A DNA stretch of 64,000 bases from Hypomesus transpacificus (GCF_021917145.1 NC_061064.1:4922098-4986097); one strand, 5' to 3'; counted from the first letter of the stretch, positions 42,516 through 56,136 are shown. Numbers and translations: made by a program. The notes: generated from the sequence alone by a model not told the origin.

Positions 42516-45500
42516 GTGCATGTGCACATTACTGTAAGCCTGCCTGTGTGTGTATAGATCAAAACTGCATGTGTCGTTTAGTCCAAAGGCTACGATCCAT
42601 CCAACGTACATTCCTCCACAGCCAATGAGGAAAGATCGGCCTGTTACTGGGCAGTTATGGGTTTATTTTTTTCCCTTCCGTTCTTTCGTGAGGTCGATGT
42701 CACGCGTCAAGCCTCATAGAGTCTCGGAGCAGTGTGAGTCTTTACGACACGCCAGAATTATGTGCTTGTGGTGAACATCAGCACTCTTACTGGTTTTGTA
42801 GGTCAACCAGTATTGAGCCAGGGGTGCAGCTTGGCCAGCCCCACCTAGGGTTGTTTGCCGTGGTCTTAAACAATGTAAACAGACCAAAGGTCATACGGGA
42901 GAATACGTTCCCACAATTCTCAGCATTAGTATACGACGAGGACTTCATTTGGTATCTTTCTACACCGACCGGCAACAAGAACATTTATGTTTATCGTCTA
43001 CATTTCTGTTGCACTTCACTGTTCCTATTTGCTGTAACACTTTCTTATAACTTTTCTTTGTAAGTGGCTAGCATTTGCTGTAAACTAACAATTAGCACAT
43101 GTTGTTGATTTATCAATAGTCCGCAAAATATTAAGCAATGGTTAACTTACAATTGATTGCATTTAATTATCTATGAATGCTTTCATGACTTCTCAAGATT
43201 TTTGCTACCATAAAATGTATAATTATGAAGTGTTACCCATTACCCTCATTGATAATGTATCATCTTTCAGACATCTGTATGAAAGGTCTTTTCTGAGATG
43301 GCCCTGTTCTCTGCACCTCTTTTAACGTGTGATTTAAAGCAAAAGCGAAGCAGTATACTCGTGTCAACACAGCCAATGCTGGCCCTTTTCATACATACAA
43401 TCAAATATCCATACATGCAATACAATCAAAAGTGAAATCCTTCCACCATTTGCATCAAAATTGTACTTTTATTTGCACTACCAATCTTGACCAACTGAGG
43501 GCACTTCACTTTATTGACATCCAGTGAGAGGCTACGTGGCAGATAAGAATGGGATCATCGTTAGAGAGGGACTTACATACAGAACACTCAGAGTTTCAAA
43601 TCCTCTTTACTTGAGGAGTGAGTCTTTAATCTTAAGGATCTTCCTCCAGTAATGACAAATAAACTCTATGTAAAACACATATTGACAACATTAACAACAA
43701 CAAGGAGCACATATCTGCTTGCTTCGTGTACTTCCAAGTCTTAAACCTAAGAATGAAAAAAAACAAAGGAATTATAGATAAGCTAGCTAGTTAACAGATC
43801 ATCGCTCCTTAAGCAAAGAAACAACGTATCCTTCTCGCTGTCGTGGAAAACAACAGAAGATTAGAATATTGACAAAAAAAAACATATACACATCCCACTG
43901 AGTGATGTAGTAAACCACCATGATTTAATGTTGGAAGAGATTGAATACTATTCCAACTGAGACTCTGGTCAAGATTTAAATGTTTGCTTCCCCAATGCCC
44001 TCTTTTATTTTGTCAATGTGTTGCTGTTGACAATTTTCTATTTAGGTCAGTGTGGGTCCCTCAGGCTCTGACAAACCACTTTTTTCCCAGAGTCCCAGTG
44101 ACTGACACATTCTCTGATAGCAAATGAAGTCCTGGGCTTCTCAGGTTTTGAATTCTTGATGAGCAACATGTTATAAAATAAAACGGAGGTTGTTATTCCT
44201 GCGGTGCAATGTTCCCTAAATATGATTCTCAAAATCTTCCTTTATGTGTACAAGGCGTTTAGTTGTTGAGTTTAAGGACAGGAACCCTGGAAACAAAGAC
44301 GAAAGAATTAAAGGTGACAGTTTCTGAAACAGAAATGTTTAACCTAAAGTATGTCCCCAGCTTTCTTTGAACCTTTCTCTCATCATCAAGTCACTCAGAA
44401 TAAACGCAGATTTCGGTGACCAGACAAGCCCTGGTTTTGTTTTGGCCCGGGTGTGGTGACATAGGCCTGGAGATGTCCACCTGTTGTGCTGCTTCTTGCC
44501 CCGCCTGCATTGCTATTCCCCGTCACCACGCACTTACACAACGGCCTGGCAGAAACCAGCAATACCCGGACATCCGCTAAGAACATAATGCCTGTCTTAG
44601 ACACTGGGCATCTGTTTGCATTTCCATGCAATATTGGACGCAGAGTAATTACAAGCCAGGAGGGGAGGGCCAGCCTGAGATTAAGGAGGAGAATGGGGGA
44701 GGGGAGGGTGTGCGAGCATCTGAACACATGGTCCTTCAGTAAAGCTCTTTTCCTCGCCACCCTCTTCCCTGGACAGCCGTCCCAGGTCAGACCCTAACCC
44801 CCCTCTGACACGGTCTACACTGCGGTGGTCACTACTGTCCTGGCGCCCCTCCCCCTCCTGTGCTCTGATTGTCCTAAATCAACTCGTTGTCGTCTTGATG
44901 TTTACGGCACTCCCCTGGGGGTTCTGCTGGTTCCTGGGGGGTGAGATAAGACTATGGCCTAAATGAAGCAGACAAAAAACCCTGGTTTAACTTGGGCATT
45001 CTGTGTGTCTTTGTTAAGAAGAAGCATTGTTTGGTTGACGTGGAGCTATTAGTGTCTATGAGGTCTTTGTTACTGCCCAGTGACATGGCACAAAATGGGC
45101 TTTCTGGATATCAGTTAGGTGGATACGGGGGTGAATGGGATGAATCCTCCTTCTTCTTTGTTGCTGTGATTATTGATGTTGCTATACCCTCCTTTTCCAG
45201 TGCTCACACTATCCTGCTGATGATGCAGCAAGGCAAAGGATAGTGTGGAAGAAATTGCGATTTCCTGTGTGCTTACATGATTCACTAATCAATATAACTA
45301 GTCATTGGATACTAGTTAGTATGTTCTCATGTAAGCTTGCTATTAATAAGAGTAGATTGTGTCTGTTTCAGGGTTAATAGATGTTCGGGATCAGGAGAAA
45401 GTACTGGCTAAATGTTCCTTGTCATGGCTACAAGGGGAGCTCCAACTATGAACTCTCTAGTCTGAGTGGTCATGTGTTGGGAGCTGTGAATCTCTTTCTC

Positions 45501-45899
45501 TGGGACTGTTGTAACGTCATTACTATGTTTACATTCTTGTGCCCTATAAAAGATGGTCCTCCGGCCCTCAGAGCGGAGAGAGACATGATTGAGACCTAAG
45601 CCTGGTGTTGTGTTGTCCTTTATTGTCAGAGGTCTGGATTTCTCTCCCAATCTGCAGATTGATAATACTTATTAAAATCCAGAACTCAACTGAACTTAGT
45701 CACTCTGTTTATGAAGAGACGGACAAAACACTTTTTTCATCAATAGGCAAACAAGGGTTGATGTATCGGAATAGCCAGACACAGATTACCCCCTTGAGTT
45801 GAGCAGTCCTTCACCTGCAAAAGCCCGGAAACAGCCTAGCCTAGCCAGATGACACCAACTCCCTACTGCAGTCTCCTGACGTTAGCTCAGACAGCAGGT

Positions 45900-46330
45900 T
45901 ATGATCTCCCCCCTCCGCTCTGCTCTTCCCTGGTGAACCCACCCAGCGAGCCGAGCGTTTTGTGCGGGGGTGACTTCCGCTCTGACAGCCTTTCTGCCGG
46001 GTAAACGGCGGAGATGGCCTCAGGCAGCGTGCCAGCAGCCGGGGCCAGATGGGAGCGCCAGTCTCTACCTGCCTCCGCCCCTCTGCCATCCCAACACAGG
46101 TCCCCCGGCGCCCCGGCACCATCTGCGCCCGGCCGGCCGGCCCCGCCTTCCTGTCAGCACCGCCGGGGAGAGGGAGCGCCCCGACTGCGTGTGGCAGCCC
46201 GCCGACGCAGCTGTGCAGATGTTGTCACGGCGACAGGGTGGCTGCCAGCCTAACATCTGTGCGCCCTGTGGGAACGACGGAGCGGCACTTTTACAAGGCA
46301 GCCAGCCTGGTGTAACACTCAGGGACTCTG
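45900..46330. other. GC-rich, CpG-bearing island without a recognised gene
   Basis: A local GC- and CpG-rich patch in otherwise AT-rich DNA (for example CGGCCGGCCGGCCCCGCC near 46130). Open frames exist in several frames on both strands, as expected from GC-rich DNA, and none resembles a protein I know. It could be an orphan CpG island, enhancer or unannotated first exon. Confidence 0.5.
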
Positions 46331-46807
46331 TGAAGACACACTGACAGACATGGTGGAAAAAAAGCACTTAGTCTGACAAATCACTGTGTGTGGTAGTCAA
46401 CAGGGCAGCCCCTTAGCATGTCTGCTGCAGGTCTTGCCTGATACCGTACTCACACAGGTATCAAATACACACCACCAAATATGATCCACTGTATGCTAAT
46501 ATTTGTAATCCAATATTAGGGCCCTTGAACAGTGAGCACATATCTCTCGGCTGATAGCATTTTTGAAAAATTTGGACGCTTTATCTTCAATCTTTCATTT
46601 GTTGTTGAGTTGATAGCTAATTTTTTTTTCAAATTTCCCAGCATATTGGCTGCATCCTTCTTTTGCGGTCCTGTTTTCTTGTGGCCTGTCATGGCTGATG
46701 TGTCCGTTCCTGTGTGTGTTCCCCCACCCCCACTCTCCAATGCTGCTTTTACAACAGTCTGTGACGTGTGTCAGATAGCCCTTCATTACCACCCCTGCCT
46801 CTCTCAC

Positions 46808-46809
<2 letters not shown>

Positions 46810-46838
<29 letters not shown>
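46810..46838. repeat. (CT)n microsatellite
   Basis: A CT run complementary to the (GA)n tract at 46918-46985, about 80 bp away. Confidence 0.9.
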
Positions 46839-46841
<3 letters not shown>

Positions 46842-46917
46842 ATACTCTCGACGCAGAGCACATGAATACCGGCTTCTTTTTGCTCTCAATGTGATTCCTG
46901 TTATTTTTCTGAGAATG

Positions 46918-46926
46918 AGAGAGAGA

Positions 46927-46985
<59 letters not shown>
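46918..46985. repeat. (GA)n microsatellite
   Basis: A long GA run with minor interruptions. Together with the (CT)n tract on its left it can form a long hairpin. Confidence 0.9.
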
Positions 46986-46997
<12 letters not shown>

Positions 46998-47009
46998 CAA
47001 GAGAACGAA

Positions 47010-49900
47010 AGAGAGACAGAGAAGGGAAAAATGAATAAAAAGGACTTCATACATTTTTATGACCGCGCCGATAAGGTCAGCCATGTGCCGTTGTTACTAA
47101 GCAACACTGACACCCCATGTTGGACAGTTGCAAATTGAAGTCAAACTCAAAGATGTTTATTACTGCTGGGAGTATGACGACGTGTCAGTCCCTATTGGAC
47201 TATCATAGGCTGAACAGAGCGACGACCATTAGATCAGGAAGCATTTACCGAAGATGTCCTGTTGGCTAACTGCTGTCAGGTTAATGTAGATGAGTGACCA
47301 TTTCAAATCCAGATGACCAGTGCCACTGCACCACATCATGAATTTCAATGTGTGTTGTGTCAATATATCATTTCAACGGATTCATCCATCGTATCAATAA
47401 ATGTATTTGTCCTGTGCCCATAGCAGTGTATACCTTGTCTAAAGTACATTGCTGTCAACAACATGCCATAGGCGTTGTCTATAAAGATCATATCTACTCA
47501 ATCAGGTCTGGACAGCAGTGCATCGAGCTGTGCAATGCAAGGCAGTCAATGAGAAGAATCAATCTATGGATCCAGTAAGGTGGGCCATCAAGAAGCTCTA
47601 CTTGGTCTGTCAATTACTCAGGGGCTTCTGAGGAAGGGTGATTAACGCTGCCAACACTGACAAGCTGTGGCTTCTCAGCAGTCTGGAAGAGAACCCAATC
47701 TGTGCTGTGCTGCATGATGATGTTGAAATGGTATCATTGTTTTTGAATGAATGTGTTCAAAAATGTGTTGGAGGTTGATTGGCCCAGCACAAAGATACAA
47801 TCTCTGGTAGCTCATTGCTAGCCTATGGGGAAGCACTAGAGAAGCTGACCAGATGATACGAGCTTAGTAGGCTGAGCCTCTGTTGTTGATCTCTGAACAT
47901 AGCTTACTATGTGTGCTGCTGTATGCTACAGTAGGAGTCCATGTGATCCCAGACAGGCCGTTCTCTTCTATTTCTCTCCTTAATGGCGAAGGGTTACTGT
48001 CGATGGGGAACACGTTTCTTTCATTTCTTCATTGTGGAGACATGTCAACTCATTAAACTTGAATTGTGACTTCGTCTTGCATTTCTCTCAGAAATCATGG
48101 GCGAAGAGAGAGAGATTCTGTGAGATTCCATTTAAACGGGGGTCTTGGAATATACATTAAGCAACTGTGTCTTTCCTTTCTCTCCCATAATGTCATTTGA
48201 ATTATTCAACACTCTGACCCAAGCATCCAAGCTTTCTCATCCCAGAAGTTTCCAATTCAGTTCATTCAAATGAACACTCCATTACTGGGGGTTATCCTTC
48301 CACCCAACCTTGTGTATATATATATACATATTTAATGGCTGTTCTAATACAGTATAATCTCACTATCTTCCAGTATTGAGCCTGTCAGGAACAAATATGA
48401 AGTAGTGTGAACTGGCTCACGGTTACGTTTATGCATTTAGCAGACGGTTGCAGTCGCATTTTATTTGCCATCGTACTGTACAGAAGTAATGGCTTCAAAT
48501 CCGCTCTCTCACGTTTCCTCCGTGTCGGTCTTTCTTCTGCCTTTCCCTCTTTTATCTCTCCATATCTCTCAGATCCATTATTTTGGTCAACAAAGACGTG
48601 TTTTGATCCAAATCCTGCCATTTTATTTACATGCGCTTCTCTGTGGAGACAGGGAAGAACAGGCTGCCTCTGGGCATCTTGGGAGATGGTCACCTGATTG
48701 TACCGTATGCCAACAACCGTCAAGACTCTCCTTTGTTGGAATGTTCTACGAGAAGATTATTCAATTGGCGGATCTTCATTCATACAGGTCTCATTTATCT
48801 AGTTTTGGATAACAAACAAAAAATCTTGCAGGAAGCAAAAGTTACCATTTGTGTACACACAAGTGTTGCATTTGTTATTTTTAGCTTCTGCACTGAAATT
48901 AGCCAGATGTTAATTGGCTGTATGGACTTTAATGTTTACAAGATTATTGCCATGATTTGCCATCTGGTGCCATAATACCTTTGATTTCATCATACCCTTC
49001 TCATGGCAAATCATGGGGAAAATATGGGATTAGAGGAAGAAGGATTTATGAGCAGGCAGACATTGATGTAAAGCTGATCTCTTTACCCAAAGAGTCCACA
49101 TGGATTAAACCCATTGAAAAGAATCATCGAATGCAGTTTTATTTGGCTTTTGAATATGATTAGTCACAAAGGACATACCATATCGATAAGAAGTGGGCAC
49201 AACTGGGTCAGCCCAGAGTATATTTGTCCTTTGGTAGACACTTATGTTGATCAAGAACTAAATTGCTCCACAGAGACACAAAACAACAGTAATTTGGTCA
49301 CCAGCCATCTCCATTTAGATTAGTGAGTCTATGAGACTTAACACTGTAGCATATGACAACCCTTGAATCCCAACAGCACAGATGTGCCACCAGATGTCCT
49401 TGTATGGTTGCTTCATTCAAGTGTGAAAAACATATTGTAGATTCTGTGAGCACCACATTGTACTCTCCTGATGTCTTAAAAATCTGTCCCAGGGGGGATG
49501 GTAATAATATGAACAAATGTAGAAAGATTTGAGAGAAATTAAACAGATGAATATTCAAAATCAAAAGATTGCCCTGACCAAGAGTAAATCAATTTCATTG
49601 ATAAATCATCCTAATGTGAATGCAGGCTAAGTAGGAATAGTCCATGTTTGGAGAGCAGTTGGAAATTGGTGGTGAAATCTTCAGTATTCAATAAATACTT
49701 TCTAACAGTAATCCATCTGAAAAGGCTAGCTGGGTGTAAAGAAGGGCAGGCTGAAGGCAGAGTCTGTGGAGAGGTAAAGAGGCAGGCAAGGATGCAGAGA
49801 GACCGGCAGGTAGGGAGGACTGTGGCTGTGCAGATTAATAAGAACATAGCGCCATGACTGGATGAACAACACACACCCCTTCATTGCAGGGAGAGAAATA
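47010..49900. other. Intergenic, no gene recognised
   Basis: No conserved exon, SINE or array of note. A possible SINE tail relic (TTAGCAGACGGTTGCAGTCG) is near 48438. Open frames of 60-115 codons are unremarkable. Confidence 0.45.
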
Positions 49901-49902
49901 GA

Positions 49903-49905
49903 TAG

Positions 49906-49982
<77 letters not shown>
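49903..49982. repeat. (GATA)n-(GA)n microsatellite
   Basis: About seven GATA units followed by about 28 GA units. Confidence 0.93.
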
Positions 49983-49986
<4 letters not shown>

Positions 49987-50639
49987 ATAGGAGGGGAGGG
50001 AGAACCAACATTTCTTAAATGGCAAAAGCGAAAAACAACTCAATCTCTAATAGTAATAAAAGCATCATCTGTACACACAGAACATAACAAAATGCAGGTC
50101 AGCTTTGCCTTTGGTTTATTAAAGGCTCAAATGTCAACTCACAATTCTGCAAACTACCAAGTATTTGATCTAATATGTCACGTGTATAAAGTGGTTACGT
50201 GCTAGCGACAACCCACCCTCACGAAATCCTACAACCTAAAGAATTTACACATAACCGCTTTTCTACCTCGTGAGACCGATGATGCTCCTGAATGTTTGCG
50301 ATTAAAGAATGTCTACGTCTAATTAAAAATACTGTGTCTAACTATTTACTTGATATTTCCGTGTGGAAAGTGTTGTCTCTGCAATTGTGCCTGAAGGCCT
50401 GCTTATGTTTGTCAAGGTCAATTAATGAATGCAAGCAAAGGCTGGCTGGTTCCCAAAACACCCCTGGGACTCATCAATTATACAGAAAACATTAAAAAGA
50501 CATTATTTGATATCTGTAAATTAAAATTCATTTACATTTTTAAATGCCAGGCTAGTCAGGTGTGTAACCTACCACGCCCATTATATTAGCTCACAGCAGA
50601 CTAGTAACCATGAGATATGTTTGATCATATACTGATTAT

Positions 50640-51442
50640 CTCTTCATGATTTTGCATCATTCCCCGGTTTCTTTCTGGATGGACGCCTTCTTCCCTTGTC
50701 CTCGAGTGTGAAGAGACGATGAAGCCAATCTCGCGCTCAGTTCCAGGGATAGCTGCGCGCTCTGCACCTTTAAGGCAATAAAGAAGAAAAGCGGCTGCTG
50801 CGGAGGAGGCGAGGGTTATTCCATAATGCTCTGAGGCTGGGAAGGTTAGCGCAGGGACCAGTGTGATTTCTACGTCTGCGGGAAGATGCGTGTGCTTGTT
50901 GCTTGCTGGATGGAGAGAGGCGGTGTTGTGGGACTGAGTTTTCAGCACAGCTAACAACTATTGCCTCCGCTTCAAACCCATGTTTTTTTTGTCAAAATCA
51001 ACTTTTAGCATTTTTATTACTGGAAAGTTTTTTCTCATTATTTATTCATATATTTCATTTACTTATTTTCTTATCCGAATTTGTATTTAATTTGTTTTCT
51101 TTTGTTGATTTTCTTTTGGAAATTTCACCTGAGCACACTGCGCTTGTCCCGCGTATGCGTCTCCAACCTCCCGTCTTCGCTCTGACTCAGCAGCACTCAC
51201 CTGGACCGGAGCGCAAGGAGCAGGCGAGTCCCTTGCGTACTCCGCAGAGCATCGCGCCGTTACGCGGGGAAGGCTGCACCAAGGCACGGCGTGGACACTT
51301 CAAGGGAGACGTACAGTTGGATCTCTGCCCTTACCATAAGACAATCATCAGAAGCGTATACATCCTCTTCCCAACGTGAAAGAGAGACGAGGGAGAGAGA
51401 GAGAGAGAGAAAGAAAGAGAGAGAGAGAGAGAGAAAGAGAGT

Positions 51443-51502
<60 letters not shown>

Positions 51503-51618
51503 CGTGTTTGCACAATCCAGCATCCATTGCAATTGACACTTTGAAGAAATATAAAGGAAAAGGAAGAGTGTGGAGTGAAGAAGAAAAAGCATAGCTTGGA
51601 TATTGAACGGAGCGGGGC
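50640..51618 (+). promoter_or_regulatory. dscam promoter/5' UTR region
   Basis: Inferred from its position directly upstream of the dscam ATG. Local CpG-containing patches occur at 50690-50880 and 51120-51310, and a GA-rich tract at 51388-51502. Several upstream ATGs occur (for example at 50903). The transcription start cannot be fixed from sequence alone. Confidence 0.45.
51388..51502. repeat. (GA)n purine tract in dscam 5' UTR region
   Basis: An imperfect GA/AAAG purine tract ending about 117 bp before the dscam start codon; probably transcribed. Confidence 0.9.
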
Positions 51619-51661
51619 ATGTGGATATTGGCTATTATCTTTTTCCAGTGCATCTTGAATG
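51619..51661 (+). CDS. dscam: Down syndrome cell adhesion molecule, signal-peptide exon (3'-incomplete)
   Basis: DSCAM is a large neuronal immunoglobulin/fibronectin-III adhesion receptor in axon guidance and self-avoidance. Only the first coding exon is in the window: 14 codons (MWILAIIFFQCILN) plus one base, then a good donor (G|GTGAGT). The MWILA start and FFQ core match the vertebrate DSCAM signal peptide, and the rest of the gene would lie to the right after a very long first intron, which DSCAM genes have. In human, DSCAM lies on 21q22 near FAM3B and TMPRSS2, which supports the call. With so few residues, sequence evidence alone is moderate. The teleost paralogue (dscama or dscamb) cannot be decided. 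Confidence 0.72.
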
Positions 51662-53538
51662 GTGAGTTTTGCATCTAAAATTAACTTAATTAAATGATAA
51701 TTGACCACTTACACAAAAACAAGCCTGGCGCACAAGCCATGTCTTGTCTCTATGTCTAACAACCTGACTAATTTGTTCTTTGAATTAAGAAATATTAGCC
51801 TAACAGGCTGTTGCTATGTCCTGACTACGAAGCAATGGGAAGACATATATGGGTGGACCTGGCTGCACGGGCTTTTCTGGTCACATCCAGGTTAATTGCC
51901 CTCAACTATGTGAAAACATTCAAGCTATCAAACCATGCTTTTCTAAATAGTCGTCTAATTCCACTTTTAACTATAGAAATATTAGTGTGTGACAGGCCTA
52001 TTTGTTGGTAAGAATTTAGGCCTAAGGATTAACGCAAGGCACAGAATACGAGACGATGTTTAGAGTACATTTTTTTTCGATGGAATAACACCTAATTAGA
52101 CGTACAAAATGTGTCTACATTTTGAATAATTCTCAACGTGCTCTTAAAAAATAGGTATCATTTATGAATAATTTCAATTAATTTATGTGTACTTGGGAAA
52201 TTAAGTCGTATTATTGTTCATATAAAACATGTGTAGCATGTATATTTCCACCTCTAAAAGGTTTATCTTAATTGAAGACTTAATTTTATTTAAACACATA
52301 TTGATTATTGTGGCCTATTTGCATATCTAAAAAATATTTAACAAATGCATGTTTTTATGTTCATTAAATTCAAAAGAGGGCCATTTGTTTCAAATAATAA
52401 AATGTAATGATTTCCCTATGCAAATATATAGATTTTTACAAGATTTTTTTATTGAGAAAACATTTTGGCTTGAAAGTGCCATTTGTGTTTTACTGTAGAA
52501 AAGTATTTCCTAAATGATTGCTACGATCAAATTAAATAATCAGTATTAGCTATGGGATAATGTTTGCATTATATCTGTAAACTATGATAGGAAAAATAAG
52601 AGGAAAGGACAGTAGGAGATTTGTTCAGTATTTTTCATGGCATTGCACCCGCCATATTAGAAGTACAAACATGGAGGCATTTGGATTGAGAAAAAAAAAA
52701 AAACACAAACCAGCAGAGGCTAGCCTCTATCGCCCCGTCCCTACTGTTACCCTCGGACAACCTCCCAAGCTCTTATTGTTTTACACAGAGCAAAGGTGAT
52801 TGGCCTGTGATTCCTATACAGATGGATTTTGATTAGAGGCAAATGTGCTTTGGATTTGGGGAGACTTCTCGCTCAGCGAATACAGGGGAGCGTGTAGGAG
52901 AGAACGGAGGGCATGAAGGAGGACAAGGAGTTGGGGGGCTAGGGTGGAAGGGGCAGATAGAAAACTACATAGAAAATTGGGGGGCATTTAAGGGATCTTT
53001 CTGAAAGATGGACTAATGGAGGGGTGGGGGGGGAAGAGGAAAAGTGAGCACAAACTGAAGGAAGGGGCAATGCGTAAAGATGACAAGAAAACCATTTTGT
53101 GGCAGTGCTGTAGGGCTGAATGGGGAGGCTGGGGTTGTTTTCCAGAGAGAGCGCAGTGAGGGAGTGAGGGGCGCAGTAACACTGCTTTTTGCCCACAACT
53201 GAGGCGTGACAGACTACAAAAACCGAGAGGACCTGTTCCATAGCTGATGTCCATTTCTAATGTCAATCACTGCTGTGCTAGACGACACCTCAGCCCTATC
53301 TCCATCTGCTGCTCCTCTGGTGAATGGTTCCATACACTGTGTTTGGTACAGACTGTGGCGATGTAAAATGGCTGCTCCTAAAGGGCTTTAGCTTGGACAT
53401 TTTTTGAAATGGAAACAGGATCCCCTTTTGATTGCAGTGAATGTGAGATTGACTCATTGTGTTTTATAAACACACCAGGTTGTGTGGAGAGCTCCTTTTT
53501 TGATTGGACAGTGGTAAACATTGATTTGTTGGCATGGA

Positions 53539-53567
53539 TTTTCGATCACGTTTTTCGTGATCGAAAA
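53539..53567. repeat. Perfect 12-bp inverted repeat with T5 loop
   Basis: TTTTCGATCACG, TTTTT, CGTGATCGAAAA. An isolated hairpin in dscam intron 1 with no flanking feature to explain it. Confidence 0.8.
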
Positions 53568-55546
53568 AAGGTTCAGTTTTACTTGGAGGGGATAAAGTAC
53601 CATTGCAATTGTTATCTCTGATATACAATTTCTGTGATGTTCTAACAAAAGAATGTGGTAAAAACGATAGATATGAATGGTCAGAATATGTACCTTTTCG
53701 TAATACTCCAGTAAGCTTCTTTAATTGTTATAGCCTATTTTCTTCCTGATTTGTTTTTGCTGAGCTGAAGAAAAAAAAAAGATAATGTGAATAGGATGAG
53801 CACTAGCCTACATTAGAACAGTTTGTACCTCTTCTGGCCAGAGAGACTGGATTCCAGAAATAAAGGCTTTTAGGGTTCTGGTCTAGCACATGCTCCTGAG
53901 GTGGTCTCTATGGAAACCTGGATAATGAGTGTTGGCGCAGTGTGGGCTGGGTTTGAGTAAGGCTGCACTCTGTGCAGGTGACCCCGGAAGTGCTTCGCCA
54001 GCCTGTTACTCACAGTAGATGAGATTGTTAGTATCTCGAGGGAATGTGAAGGGTATTATATGTTTATAGAGGTTCTGAAACTTGTCCGTGCTCATTTTGT
54101 AGATTTGACTTTAGTGACATTGAAGCATTACTAGTGCCTGGGATCTTGTTAATAATGGGTCGGGTGTGCTGTATTGTTTACATTGTATGTTACTCTGTAT
54201 GTTACAAAATATAGCTGTCTCACCATTCACCACTTTTTATTTGATAGTTTTTTTTTTGATTTCACCACACTTCATTTTAAACGATTGTTTGCAGATTCTC
54301 TCTACGCAATTCAGTTGCATCAAATGTGCAGCTTTCTATTTTTGAGGCCTAGGTGCAAACTCATTTGTCTATGGATACAATTTGCACTCATAAACAATTC
54401 CCTGTTGTAGAGTTGATTTCAATGACACTTGTGGTTTTTCGAGAGCCCTTGCGACAGTATCTCAAATAACACCCAAATGTAATGGGAACATCAGATCTGT
54501 CCATGGTGAGACTGAGACAGACCAGGGAGATGGTATAATGTTGTTTCTGCTCAGCAATACCTGAGGGCAAATCTGACACACGTTCAATTGGACACTAATA
54601 AGCAGAGCAAATATACAGCAATGCTGCTCTATTGGCACTTAGTGTCGCCGTGCGTGTTGTGTGCGTGTGTGTGTTTTTGTCTGTGTGAAACAAGTGTTTG
54701 TGTGTGTATATTTATGCGAACATTGATGGAGGACTACAGTTTGTGGGGTTACTTCAGCTAATTCAAACATGAACCAATGTAACGTGTGACTCCATCCTAC
54801 CTTCGGTTAAAGATGAGTGCACATGAAGAGACCAGGCTTTGTTCTTGTCATGTTCTGGGAGAGATTCAACGTGCAAACAAACTGGGTCTGCCTCTGCTTA
54901 CAGGACTGTGTTTAGAAGATGAAAAATATCCAGGGCACAGCATCTGAATACCTGTCAGCTCCACTTACACTGCTCGTTTAGAACCAGCGCAGCTCAGGGA
55001 ACCAGGAGAGGAGATTAACCTTGATAAAGCTGTCATGAGGAGAGAGATTTTAATCAACCTATCTGGAAGATAAGACCCTGGTTTGGAATAACGATACCAG
55101 ACGTGTTGACTTAATTGGGTGCTGTGTTTTTGGTCGTTACAATTAAGTGAGCAAAACCCAATTCACTCTTTTATTGTTTAGAGCAAATGTACTTTCCAAT
55201 GATATATGTCACATTTTGGTACTGTACCTGTCACATTTAGAGCTTGAATTTTCTTTCCCTTTAGATCTCAAAGTAGATAGAATTATTTAGATTATCTAAA
55301 TATTCCCCATAGTGTTTTTGGTTTGGGGCATTTTAGCCATGTGTTGTCTAATGAAGAACATCTAGTCAGTCAAGAAGTATTGTCATAAGAACATAAAGCA
55401 ACGCTGTTCAGAGTTTACACTCAGGCCAATCAGAAAGTGGATCTGTGTAGACTAGTGTCCTTTGGTATATATCTGTCAGTTCACATAGAGCCTGCCTGTA
55501 TGAAAGGTCCATACAAACACACGAATGCACGCATGCATGAATGTAC

Positions 55547-55583
<37 letters not shown>

Positions 55584-56054
55584 CTACGCTAGACCAGCTG
55601 ACTGTAAATGAAAATATACATATAACATTGATATATTTTTAGCAACAAAAATACATCTGATACGTGATTAGTGGACATGTGATTACTGTAATTATTTACA
55701 GATGGTTACATCCAGTGTTATTCTTAAACATATTGTACACCAGGAGATATATGATTAAAATCTTGTTTGACAATAAAAAGGTTATTTAAAATGGTTGAAT
55801 TCATTGCACATAACCATAACTATAAGAATGTGAGAGAACAGTGATAATCTGTTGTTTGTATGGCAAGTGAGGAATATAAAGTGGCCACATCTGTTGATTG
55901 TGGTCTTAGCCTCAGACTTGGCTGTTAGGAGAGCAGACTCAAGTATAGGTTTACACATGCACATTGAAATGTTAACTGTTTCATTTAACCCTTGTCCAGA
56001 ATGCTCGGAGAGATGGTGTGCAGCAAAGCAGAGAGAAAGAAAGAGCGAGGTGGC

Positions 56055-56058
<4 letters not shown>

Positions 56059-56114
<56 letters not shown>

Positions 56115-56136
56115 AGAGAGAGAGAATGAGAATGAA
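56059..56136. repeat. (GA)n microsatellite
   Basis: A long GA run with minor AAAG interruptions, in dscam intron 1. Confidence 0.9.

Larger units (their letters stand above)
40970..45880. other. Intergenic, fam3b to dscam, left part
   Basis: No conserved exon is recognised. The region contains a C19-(AC)n tract (41922-41964), a TG-rich compound repeat (42391-42515), and a possible 11-bp-stem hairpin (45205-45215 with 45237-45247). fam3b regulatory sequence may lie at the left end. Confidence 0.45.

Noticed and set aside
45970-46367. Several overlapping open frames in the GC-rich patch
   Set aside because: Long frames on both strands are expected in GC-rich DNA; composition is low-complexity Pro/Ala/Arg, with no splice-phase or family support.
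46768-47084. Arg/Glu-rich and Ser/Leu-rich frames
   Set aside because: These are translations of (GA)n and (CT)n microsatellites. The same applies near 51290-51590, 55780-56160, 57100-57560 and 59720-60180.
40970-51618. A hidden bace2 or mx gene
   Set aside because: I looked for aspartyl-protease DTGS/DSGT or dynamin-type GTPase motifs and saw none; a proper translated search would be decisive.
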